Assembly: GCA_000733355.1 (NCBI GenBank)
Contig: JNVV01000003.1
Coordinates: 1,121,654 to 1,185,653, forward strand
Reading direction: 5' to 3'
From: Falciphora oryzae
Taxonomy: Eukaryota; Ascomycota; Sordariomycetes; Magnaporthales; Magnaporthaceae
DNA length: 64,000 nucleotides
Positions within the stretch are counted from its first letter, which is position 1. Every line of letters starts with the position of its first letter. Positions 32,896 to 43,380 of the stretch are shown here, piece after piece. The position numbers were made by a program, and so were the translations under genes. The notes under the pieces are model-generated. The model was not told the DNA's origin, did not search any database, and worked only from the letters and a program-made list of their open reading frames with translations.

Positions 32896-34212
32896 TCAAG
32901 CCTCATACGGCGTCTCGTACGGCCGCTCCGCCTGCGGGGTGAGGCGGGCCAGGTGCCGCCTCTGGCTGTTCTTCCAGTCGACGAGGGCAGAGTGCTGGGT
33001 GACGCGGTTGTCCCAGACCACGACGGTGCCCTTTTCCCACTTTATGCGAACGTGGAAGTCGGCGCCCCATGCGATGTGCTCGTACAGAAACTTTAGGATC
33101 GCGTCCGACTCCTCCTTCTTGAGGCCGTCGATGTCGCGCGTGACTGTTGAGAAAACACACGGGAAAGCGTCAGCGATGAATTCATGCCCACGAGACCACA
33201 AGAGCGCCCTATCTGGTACTTACACTGAGGGTTGACATAGAGCGCCTTCTCGCCCGTGACGGGGTGCGTCCTGACGATGGGGTGCGAGTTGACGACGGGC
33301 TCCCTGCGCTTGATGCCGCCCCTGGCCGCCGCGGCGTTGACCTGCTCGACGCCCGAGTGCGTGGCCGTGAGCCCGTGCAGGCGCTCGCGGAACAGCGGGC
33401 TCAGGCGGCTGTACGCCTCGGCGCAGTCGGCGAAGAGGGTGTCGCCACCGACGTCGGGCTGGTCGAGCACGTAGAGGAAGGTCGTCCCGGGCGGTTGGGT
33501 CTCGTACGAGACGTCCGAGTGCCAGGCGACGCTGCTGGTTCGCTGCTCGAAGAAGCGGGCGGCACCCTCGTCGCCCGCCTCGCGGTGCACCAGGTGTACT
33601 TCTGGGTGGCCCTCGGGGCTGCCAGACGTTGGATGGATGTGGTGGCGGCCAAAGTAGGCGGCGAAGTCGAGCGCGGCCGCGACGGGCAGGTCGGCCAGGT
33701 CCTGGTCCCGGAAGGCGACGACCTTGCGCTCCGCCACGTACCGCGCCAGCTGGTCCTTGCCGGCGCTTGTGAGCTGGCTGAGCTGCACGCCGCGGATTTC
33801 GGTGCCGATTGTTGGGGTAAGGTGCGTCACGGCTGCCTTGCCGGGAGCTAGCAGCTCGGGGAAGGATGGGTCGGCGTCCTTGCCGTGCTCAACGTGCGTG
33901 AAGGGCTCGAGCGGAGGGTACTTTTGCTCCGGGTTCCAGGTCGGGAGGTAGTGGGGGTACTGCGGGTAGAAGTCGGCGGGTCAGCGCCTTGAATCCAACG
34001 TCAAGTTCCAGCAGGGGATTTTTCAGCAGCACCCCATGGTCAATCCATACCTTTGCGGCCTCGAACCCCTTCTTGCCCAGCCCCTTCAGTTCCGCGTCCT
34101 TGTTGTAGGCGCTCCGAGCCGACAGCTCCTTGTACTGGCCAACTGACGCCGTGTACTTGCTCGGCTGTACCGGCGCCTGGATCGTCACCGTCTCGACTGC
34201 GGATGGGGCCAT
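32896..34212 (-). CDS. TauD/TfdA-family 2-oxoglutarate Fe(II) dioxygenase
   Basis: Hydroxylates a small substrate, in this family often taurine or other alkylsulfonates (as Jlp1 in yeast), using 2-oxoglutarate, oxygen and Fe(II). Exons are 34212-34051, 33959-33224 and 33143-32896 (GTATGG to CGCAG, GTAAGT to AACAG), giving 381 residues. The iron triad is His and Asp of SVAWHSDVSYE and the distal His of VVWDNRVTQHSA; the 2-oxoglutarate-binding Arg lies in RRHLARLTPQ. The N-terminal 54-residue exon is family typical (GYKEL-like SVGQYKELSARSAYNKD). A TATA-like TATATA (minus strand) at 34322-34329 is about 110 bases upstream of the ATG. It converges with copper amine oxidase, which could act on related amines. 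The exact substrate is not determined. Confidence 0.9.
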
Positions 34213-37200
34213 GATACGCGGGAGTCGGCCGTGAAGAGGTGTCAAATGGAGGTTCTTGTACTGGGGACAACCAGCATTCTCTTCTTTACCATCCTCGACC
34301 TGGTAAGGAGGGGCCGGCCCTCTATATAACATCTACCCGCCCCCCGACACCCCCCACGGCACACCCGACCCCGCATTCTTTTTGAGACGGTGATGGGAAC
34401 GGGAGGCGAGAGGTCGGACGGGGTTCCATATTAATCAGCCATCACGCAAGGTTGAACTTGAATCACAACTTCCCAAGCTGCGCTGACAGCCAACCCATCG
34501 GCATGGATGTCGCCCACCTTCGGACCATTGGCCGCGCAGTCCGGCATATCAAAAGTCGAGGATAATAGTAGCGTACCACCCTCCCGAAGGTGCAGACCTC
34601 CCATTGTTCTGCCTCGCGCCGAGTAGAGGCCTACTGGGTGGGGGTCATGAAGATGTCAGTGCGATGACGCAACCTGCCTGTCTGATAGCACGCCATTCTT
34701 GCACCACATCGGAGCCACACAACGGCGTCTCGAGCCCCAGTTCAGTGGGAGGGCATCATCAGTGGATTCCCGTCTCCATTCAAACCCGGCCGACTTATCG
34801 TGATGGGGGTGCTTTGCTGCGATAAACTGCGGCTTGCTCACCGCTGCATCAGAGGGCGCCGGACTAACATGACTCCTGCGAACCATCACGTGGGTGCATC
34901 GAGTGTGATCCGGGACATGTGGATGACCAATAGTAGGGACGTATGAAGCAAAAGGTGCTTAGTAGAAGATGAGGCATTGTTGCAAGGTGGTCGTGTGGGT
35001 GTCGGAAAGGTTTCTTATCAGTGATTGGATTAAGGGGGGGGCAAAGGATATTGCAAAGTAATGGGAGGGTACGCAATGCGCGTAGAAGATTGATCTGTAT
35101 ATCTAATTGAGTAAATGAACGTGGTGAAAGGTAGGAGATCTTCTGGCTCTACGCAAACGAGCGCGCTAAAGTGATCAGGGGCCGATAGAAGGTAGCCCAG
35201 ATGCTCTCTAACGCTTGGCGAGCATCTGGGACGTGGGCGATCTCCATGATACTGACCCAGGCCGCAGTAGCCTCGAGGTATGCACTTTCTTTGTGACAAA
35301 TAACAGAAAAAAAAAACAGAAGTTTCGAGATACAAATCCTTGTGTGCCGTTGAGTCTGAGGGACTTGAGTATGGAAGCTTTCAAAATTCCGTCCGCAGAA
35401 AATGAAAAAAAAAAAGAAATGAAAGAATCAAAAATGAAGAAAGAAGGATCGTTGGGCGAGAGAGGAGGAACTATAGCAGGGCTTAACATCACCTAAGAGC
35501 GTGCGGAAAGGCCTCGCGTCTATCGTAGCAGTATGCTAACAAATAGGTCGTCTCTGGGGCGCGTTAGATTTGTCTTTTTGGAAAATTGAAAACAGTGATG
35601 AAAGGGGAGAAGATACACGTGAAAGACTCGGACTAGTCTAATCATTCCCAGCCACGCGTCATCTCATTGGCATAAAGAAGCTCAAAGAGGTAACTCTCCG
35701 AAGCTGACTTTCTGGCTTTCTCACAAGCCCACAGACTCGCCGCTTTCAAGCCCCGGCCTATCTTTGACGGATTCTCAAAGAAAAAACTCATTTCCTATAG
35801 ATCCGCTTGTGTACTTAACTTGCCCAAGCAGGCAATGTCAGGTCGAAGGCAGGATCGCTGCACAGACTCGGGCGTGTCCGACATCGGTCTTCACCGAACT
35901 TTGGGCACCATGACTTTTGGAAGCTTTGGAGATGTAACCCCGTGACATTCTCTGGAGTCAGAGGTGCCGGGGCCCAACGACGCCGGCAAGACTTTGGATC
36001 TCCGCAGGGGGGGCTCGGAGGGCTCGGGATGCGACAGCACGTATGGGGACAGGCGCCGACGGTAGCATTCCTGGTTGGTCGAGTTACACCAATCACGTTG
36101 TTTTCAAGCCCTGGGCCAGCCGCCAGGGCAGCAACAAGGAGGAGGCGCCGAGTGAGTCAGGCTCGGTTTATTACCGTTTGGCCTCGGGACTTGGGGAGGG
36201 TCACTGTCGCGAGGAGAGTGTTGTTCCTGGGGTTGCCGTGCGCGCCTTGACTTTTTCCCAGTCAGGGTCCAAGCAGATCGAAAATCCTGCTTGCTTGGCA
36301 TACCTTTTCTATACACGCGTTCCTCCCAGAAGGGGACCGATATCGAGGGGCGGCGGGGTTGAACAAGGCCAAAGCTCTCCGGATCAATCCACCCCGAATA
36401 CCACAGGACATCGTGACCCCCGCGGTCACGGCTACGACGATGGCCGTGCGGTCCGCCGGTGGACGCTTTCCGACGCAATACCCACCGCGCAAATACCGCC
36501 AAGGCTAGAGACCGGGGAGGGGTGACCAGGGAGGCCAACATGCCTGGACGAGAAACCTATCAGTGCCGAGCCGTGGTAATGTGTCAAACCTAGCACACAG
36601 GAGGATAGAAATAAGTAGGTTTGGTCCACTGGGATTTCCGCCAATGATAGGAGGTGGTTTTGCGACTATTGATTTTGGAGGGATTTTGCTGTTGCAATCG
36701 GCTTCCCCCGGCCTTCCAAGCATAGTGCGTGTTTGTCTGTGCATCGTGATGGCACGCACGCCTGGGTCACGTTGCGATGGATGCTGCTCGATTCGGCTGT
36801 GCCTAAGCGGCAAGCATGGGTTGACGTCATCCATAGCTGTAGAATCCTAGGCGACGTTGGGTATTCCAACACAACAACCAAGAAGCCACAGCTAAAATAC
36901 AGCCTGCAAACAATACCTCCCCCAGCGCATACTTGGACTGCGGCCAGACCCATCCGGGGTTGCCTTTTTTTCTCACAGGTTTTGGGCGTCGTCGAAGAAT
37001 GGGGGCCAAGTGCGGGGAAAGGAACGGGCAGGCGCAAGGTTGTGCTTCATTTTACGGCGTATTGCGCCCCGATAAAGGAATGTTTGATAAATTGGCCGGC
37101 CAATTGAGGGGGAGCGGGAGACCCCTATCCAGGACAAGCAACCCCATCGTGGCTGAGGGTGCATCGGGACGGAAAGAGCCAGGAAAGGGGCTTGGCCAGA

Positions 37201-38029
37201 GGCGCCCAAGCTTCGACGTAGGTAAAAACCAAGGACGTGGCAACAATTTGGGTGCTTACTGCAGTTCGCGGCTCAAAGGCTTCTTCTTGCTATGCGCCGC
37301 AGACGAAGATCATTTTCCTCCAAGGGCGCCTGGATCATCCCAGTATATGCCAACATGGGCGGGCGCCTTGGCCACGCGCGCGTCCCTGGCTGGTGTTCGT
37401 TTGCGTGTCCATCTTCACGTCCATGCCCATGTCCATTTTCATGTTATACCCAGGTAGATTCCAGTTCGGGTCATGTTCCTGACCACGGGTTCCGGCTGTC
37501 CCCCGCGCCGAACCATGCGAACGACCCTGGTCTCCACGTGTGCTTCTATTATCACCACCATCGCCGGTTTCACCTCGCTACTGGAATAGGCAATTCTTCT
37601 ACACGATCACTAAAATTGCAGCAAAGAACGGCATCCATGTTGGGAATGCAGATCCGTTCTTGGCATGGTACCACTGTTGCTATTCCCGCTTCCACTTGCC
37701 AAAGCCATTGGTGATCGACGATGTGAGCCGCCTGGGCGGCGCCTCTGTAGAGGTAGGTAGGTAGGTATGTAGGTATGGGCTCGGACAACAGCAAGACGCC
37801 ATGGCCAACACGATGGAGGCCCGCCAGGTCGTGATATAAATGGATGAGTTCCCGCCGCCAACATTGACCTCGGATTTCCGTTTGGCCATCAAGGAAGCCT
37901 CTCAAGCCACCTGATCTGAACCGCAGAGCCCAAGCGGCAGCAGCAGCAGAAGCAAGAATCCCGCCTGTTTTCTGCCCCTCAAGTCCCCCTTCCTCTCGCG
38001 GCTCAACATCCCGAGTCTTCATTGCCATC
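34213..38029. other. Long intergenic region
   Basis: About 3.8 kb between the dioxygenase and tyrosinase genes, which diverge. No protein gene is supported. Near the dioxygenase promoter are GATAA words (34562, minus strand 34796, 34821) that fit NIT2/AreA-type sites. Purine-rich low-complexity sequence lies at 35400-35450. A GTAG/GTAT tetranucleotide microsatellite lies at about 37752-37778. The stretch may hold regulatory DNA or non-coding transcripts; none can be shown. Confidence 0.5.
37752..37778. repeat. (GTAG)n microsatellite
   Basis: About seven imperfect copies of the tetranucleotide GTAG/GTAT (GTAGGTAGGTAGGTATGTAG and on). It lies about 250 bases upstream of the tyrosinase start and is likely length-variable between strains. 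Confidence 0.8.
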
Positions 38030-39281
38030 ATGCGCGTCTCCTTCTCCATCCTCAGCGCCGCCGCCCTCGCGTCGACGGCGAACGCCCTCCCCACGGCTCC
38101 CGCCGCCGCCGGAGCGCCCGAGCCCAAGCTCGTCGACCTGGCGCCCTTCAAGGGCACCACCGGCTTCCCGACCCGCCCCGTCATGACGGTCGAGGAGGCC
38201 CTCGAGCGCACTGCCAAGGTCAAGGCTGAGGCCGCCGCCTGGGAGAAGTCATCCGCCCACGCGCGCCGCGCCGTCTCCGACGCCGAGCGCGAGTACATCG
38301 CCGGCCGCGCCGCCAGCACCTGCAAGAACCCCGAGGTGCGCGTCGAGTGGCGCAACTTCCCGCACGAGCACCGCCTCAAGTGGGTCAAGGCCGTCCGCTG
38401 CCTCTACAACGTCCCGCCGCGCGGCGGCTTCCCGGCCGCCAAGAACATGGCCGAGAGCATGGCCTACATCCACCAGCAGCTCATGGAGAACATCCACAGC
38501 GTCGGCCACTTCAACGTCTGGCACCGCCTCTTCCTGTGGCACTACCAGGAGATCATGCGCGACGAGTGCGGCTACCCGCGCGACCTGCCCCTGCCCTGGT
38601 GGGACGAGACCAAGGACTCGGGCAACTTTGCCAAGGCCAACATCTTCGGCCCCGAGTACTACGGCGAGGCGCCCCTGGTCGTCGTCAAGGACGGCAAGGA
38701 GTACTCCACCTGCGTCCAGACTGGCGTCCTTGCCAACCTCACCATCAACATCGGCCCCATCAAGAACCTGACCACCCCGCACTGCCTGTCCCGCGCCGTC
38801 AACGAGACCCAGACCGCCCAGACCGGCAAGGCCTTTGTCGACCTCGGCAACTCCTACCCCGTCTTCTGGGACATGGCCGTCTCGCAGGAGGAGGGACCCC
38901 ACGCCTTTGGCCACACCGGCGTTGGTTCGGTCATGGGTGACATGTGGGCTTCCCCGGCCGATGCCATCTTCTGTAAGTTCCCATATCCCTCCCTTCCCCG
39001 TCGTCGCAAGAAGCCAAAGGGTTTAGATCATTGGACTAATAAACACTCACTGTCCAGACATGCACCACACCTTTACCGATCGCAACTACTGGGTTTGGCA
39101 GCAGGCCAACCCGGCGAACCGCACCTACCAGATCGGCGGGATGAACGCCACCGTCGGCCCCAGGTCCGCCAGCACGCTCGACTCCCCCATCCACTTCATG
39201 GGTCTGTTCCCCGAGACCACGATTCGGACTCTTCAGGACACGCAGGGCGGCACTCCCTTCTGCTACGTCTACGACTACTAA
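38030..39281 (+). CDS. Secreted tyrosinase (short fungal type)
   Basis: Type-3 copper oxidase acting on phenols or catechols. Exon 1 is 38030-38972 and exon 2 39058-39281, with a GTAAGT donor, GACTAAT branch and TCCAG acceptor, giving 388 residues. There is a signal peptide (MRVSFSILSAAALASTANA) and a prosegment. CuA histidines are H148, H156 and H165 (YIHQQLMENIH, then FNVWHRLFLWHYQE). CuB is in EGPHAFGHTGVGSVMGDM and FYMHHTFTDRNYW, so all six copper ligands are present. It lacks the C-terminal ~180-residue cap domain of long tyrosinases, like the short secreted enzymes such as Aspergillus catechol oxidase/tyrosinase AoCO4. NLT and NET sequons suggest N-glycosylation. Confidence 0.92.
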
Positions 39282-39731
39282 GCGGTGTAAGCCCGCTGGA
39301 CTGCTTGCTCCCTACTCCTAGTACCTAGTGTGTATCGGAGGAACCCAGTGTCATTGGATAAAATGGTGGCCACTTGGTGCGTCTGGCGCCCCTGAGCCCA
39401 TGCTAATTGTTGCCCGGGCGGTTCCCCTGTATGACTACCTATGTATTGCGACTTACTCTTAAGGTATCTCTAATTAATTAATATCTGCCCTGTTCCACCA
39501 CATGCCCTGCCTATTCGTAGCACAAACGTGGAAGCTATTGTAGATACGATAGAACACGCTCTTGTTCCCAAAAAAAGACCCAGTACAAGTAGCCGAGACG
39601 GAAGCGGAAAAAAGAGAAGAAACGGAACAAGAGTAATCGCAGCCGATCGCAAACACCAAGACCACCGCCCACCCTTGATACTTACTGAAAGTAAAATGGC
39701 GTGGGCGGCCTTCGAACATCATCCGAGGGGC
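39282..39731. other. Intergenic
   Basis: 3' side of the tyrosinase gene, AT-rich around 39465-39490 (TTAATTAATTAATAT), suited to transcript ends. No gene is seen. Confidence 0.5.
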
Positions 39732-42480
39732 TCAACTGGCAGAGTCTGTCAGCTTGTGGCGCCGAAACGAATTACATGGGAGTGACGGCAATGCAGGGGA
39801 AAGGGTTGGGGAAAAGTCGGCAGGATAAACCCACCTGTGGATTTTCACGGTCAAACGGCCTGAAAGGGTCAAACTCCGGCTCCCCCTTCCTCCGCCCAGG
39901 TGGCTCGGTGAAGAGCTGGAGACACCCCGCCAGCAGCTGGGCGTGCTCACGGCGTTCACCCGGCCCACGTTGTCCTCGAGGTCCTTGACGAGCCACGCCA
40001 TGCCGGGCCGGCCGTCGGGGGCGTGGGCCATGCAGCGGGCGACGGTGAGGCGGATGTTGGCGTCCACGTGGTCGAACTGCGCGGTCAGGAGGTGCCCGCC
40101 GGACGTGGGCGGCACCGGCGGCTCGGCTCCCGGTGCCGGGTCCCCGGTCTTGGTGGGCGGGAAGCGCGGCTCGACCCTCGTGATCAGGATCCACACGATC
40201 TAGTTGTCAGAGGAGGCCAGCAGGAAGCTTGACTTGTCAAAGAAGATCACCAGGGTCGGTCCGTTGTCTTACATGAGCGGCCTGGTACAGGTTGGTTTTC
40301 CAACCGTAATTGCCGGCCACGTGCTTGGATCCCTGTGGGACTTCGCCGGCAGGGTTGAGGAAGACCGAGCCCCATTCAGGCGCGAACTGCTCCTAACAGC
40401 GGCATGTGGTGTTAGCTAGGGGATAACGAGTGTCGGAAGGCGCCTACCAGTAGCTTTGGCGTGAGTGTGTGGTTCCGCTCGTCACTCGGGCTCACGGGGA
40501 CTAGGTAGGTGAGTGTTAGAGAAGACGCTTTATCAAGGAAATGGAGGTAAAGGAGGAAAGGTTTCTAGAGGGGTTCCACGGAGGCAGATAGGTACAGACC
40601 ATTAACCGAGTCGAGGTCGAAGTGAACAAGAGAGGAGGTCTATCTCCAGGCTTGCGGTGATCGTAATCAGGCTACGCGCCAGGCTGTTCTCGAAGATGCT
40701 CATGAGTGGACTGTTTCAGGGGAGGATACTCTATCTCGATGATACCCATGAGCACTAAGTTGGTATCAAGAAGCAATTAGCCAGAGGCCTCGTATATTGT
40801 CGAGGTAACAATGTGAGCAGGGATTCACGGAAGGCAGGAGCTTACGGCACTTCCACAGATACCACAGCAGCTTTGCGGGCACATCGTCGGTGAGCCGGAC
40901 GATTAATCTGCCCATATCACCGAATCTACTATACTCAAGAAGTAGAATATCTTAGTCGGCCTCGACAGCTTCCACGCCGAGGAGCCGACGGCGGCGGCAC
41001 GTTTGGCAGCGGGGTGCCGAAAAACTCATGGGGAGAGAATATTTGCGCAATGTGCTCGGCTCGGGGAAGTTCCTGCAGCAAAGGTCGGGTTAGGAACAGG
41101 GAGATCGAAGTTTCAAGAAGGGTAGGGGCATGGCGTACACGTAAAGCGGACTTCTCCTTGGGAAACGATGTGCTGTTGTTCGCGCGAAGGTTGAACTTGG
41201 CCACCGCGTCCTGAATTTTGGCGGCCGCGTTCTCGGCCCTGAACAGGGCAACCAGTCCGAAGCCACCGTGGCCCAGCAGCCTCCTGAACTTCATGCCTGC
41301 CTTGCACAACACCCGGGATTTATCGTTCAGCAAGGCCGTCACTTACTCAGCCTATTCGGGCGTTTTGAAGGGCGGGACTCCGGGCTGGAGCTACCTCAAC
41401 ACGGGCCCGGCGCCCTTCCTTCCCGCTTCTTTGTACTCCCGGTAGAGGGCCACGGCCCATTCGTTATGTCTGTGCCCGGGGGTGACGGGAATGTTGATTT
41501 GGGACCAAGCGTGTGCCCGAAAGCCTTCATGATACGGCAGGGAATCACCACGCCACCAGAAATTACGGAAGTAATCTGTCGCTATTTGCCATGTACGGGG
41601 CTAGCCGGGCTTGAGGACGCGCTTGGGGCGAGGAGGAGCCGGTGGCTGAAACTGTGGCGGTGGAGGAAGCTTTGCCGGGGCAACGATTGGCTGCCCTTGA
41701 GGGTATCGCTATCTTTGCAGAAGATTGGCGGCCGTATTCAGCGTCTCTCGCGGCTCCGGAGGACGAGGCGGAGTAGGCGGCGGCATAGTTGGCTTTTTGT
41801 TCGGAACCCTTCGCTGCAGAGGAATCTTCGGGGCGGGCGGCGGCAGAGGAACCTTTGGAGCAGGCGGTGGCATGACTTTGGGAGGTGGTGGCATGGCCTT
41901 CTGAGGAGGAGGCAGCCGAATGGGAGGAATGGCTGCTCTGGGGACGCATCCCGGAGGCGCAGGAGGGACGGGTCCAAACCCAGGGACAGCGGCGAAATAC
42001 GGGTTCTGGGGATCCACCGCTGGAGCAGGAGTATCGCTAGGAGGTTCCCCGAAGAGCATCTCTCGAACGCGTAGTCCCATAGTAGTGTGATCGCCCACCT
42101 TGTGCCATGGTGCCGGCGCCTCTCGGGGGACCCTGAGCTCGCTGACCAGCACATCCACGGCCACTGCCTCTTCCTGTACCGCCTCCGCGGCCAGCACCTT
42201 GTCGGCTCTGGTTTGCCTTGGGAGGTGCCATTTCTCGAAGTCGATATTTCTGTATTCGTTAGGGTCGCTGGAGCAGTTATGTTGACAATTTTCTATAGAA
42301 ATAGACTAATGAGGTACAGAACAAGACGGGAACCTATCGGTAAAGTAAATAAATCTAGACATTGTCGGAAGTGCCAAAAGCCTCGGCGGGGGCATTGCGC
42401 TTCTGCAGCTTCAAGGCGAGTAGTTCACTCCTCGACCGAAAGCGGCGTTTTGTGGATGAGTGGTCGGGCCTCGTTGTCAA
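39732..42480 (-). pseudogene. Decayed fungal protein kinase gene
   Basis: Read on the minus strand from about 42480 down, a protein-kinase gene is visible in pieces. There is an N-terminal region (WHLPRQTRADKVLAAEAVQE), a Pro-rich linker, and YFRNFWWRGDSLPYHEGF. Then come the Gly loop FRRLLGHGGFGLVALF (about 41251-41292), a hinge-like LLLEYSRFGDMGRLI (about 40900-40945), catalytic loop LVHFDLDSVN (about 40600-40630), FAPEWGSVF, GNYGWKTNLYQAA, and the C-lobe LTAQFDHVDANIRLTVARCM. In one continuous frame five stops interrupt it: TAG at 41709-41711, 41601-41603, 41391-41393 and 41352-41354, and TAA at 41343-41345. A sixth, TAA, is at 40952-40954 (EAD-stop-DILLLEY). At least three frame changes occur (near 42430, 40970 and 39955). 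Where DFG should be, the sequence reads GAFRH. Some stops could lie in introns, but the flanking protein-like sequence argues for decay. Confidence 0.75.
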
Positions 42481-43380
42481 CTAAGTTGGACGCATGCGCA
42501 CACCCTTTGAGTTCCTTTCGACGTATTCGAGCCCGACAAATATTGCGGTCGATACAAGGACCGCAAATAAAATATTATCCGTCTGGTGTGGTGTCATCGT
42601 CGTCCGCGGAGAGAGCACAGTCGCCCACGCTAGTTGGCACCCCCAGTAGTCCACAACCAGCAACACCCACTGTCCCAAGTCTTGGCATGACCAAGGTGTT
42701 TGGGAAAAGAGACAGGGGAAGAGATGGGACAGAAATACCGGAAAAAGGATACCTAGGAAAAGATGGGTATGGGAAATTACTGGAAACCAGCAAACTGGAG
42801 TAATGGGGGTGCCAACTTGAAGCGCGGGGGGTTCCAATCAACGCGGCGACGAACAGGGCCGCGTGCAGGCAAGTTGGTGCCGCGATTGCATGTGTTTGTT
42901 CTTTTTTTTGCGTGCTGGTAGAGTTTACAGTCACTTGCCCGACTTGGATTTGTTGGTGGGGCGACGGTCAACAAATGATCGAATGCAGAAGGCCTAGACC
43001 CAGTATTGATCTTCACGCAGGGGCAAGCATGCTGGCTGGCAGTGCGGGGGCGGCCGAGCGAGAAGACAAAACATCAAGCTCGAGCCCTGAACATCTGCTG
43101 CGGGCTCTGCTTCCCATGCGGGTGGTACTGCAGTGGTTCGTGGTTCATCCCCCTTGCCAGCCTAGCAGTCCGATAACCGACCGAGCTGAAAAGAAGGGGA
43201 GCTAGCGAAGCTCAGAGCAGGGGAGAAAAAAAAAGCAAGACGAAGAGAAGAAAAAAATAAAAGGTGAAAACAAAAAGAGAGATTGCATCTGAAACAGACA
43301 GAAACGTCAACCATCTCTCTTCACAACCACACTCCCCGGATGCGTCTGATCCCGCGACTCAAAGGAGCGCCGCGGGCACA
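42481..43380. other. Intergenic
   Basis: Promoter side of the mannosyltransferase gene. The minus strand at about 42481-42590 still reads like Cys-containing coding sequence (CGPCIDRNIC and KGCAHASNL) in frame with the kinase relic, so the pseudogene may begin further upstream. A-rich runs precede 43264. Confidence 0.4.
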
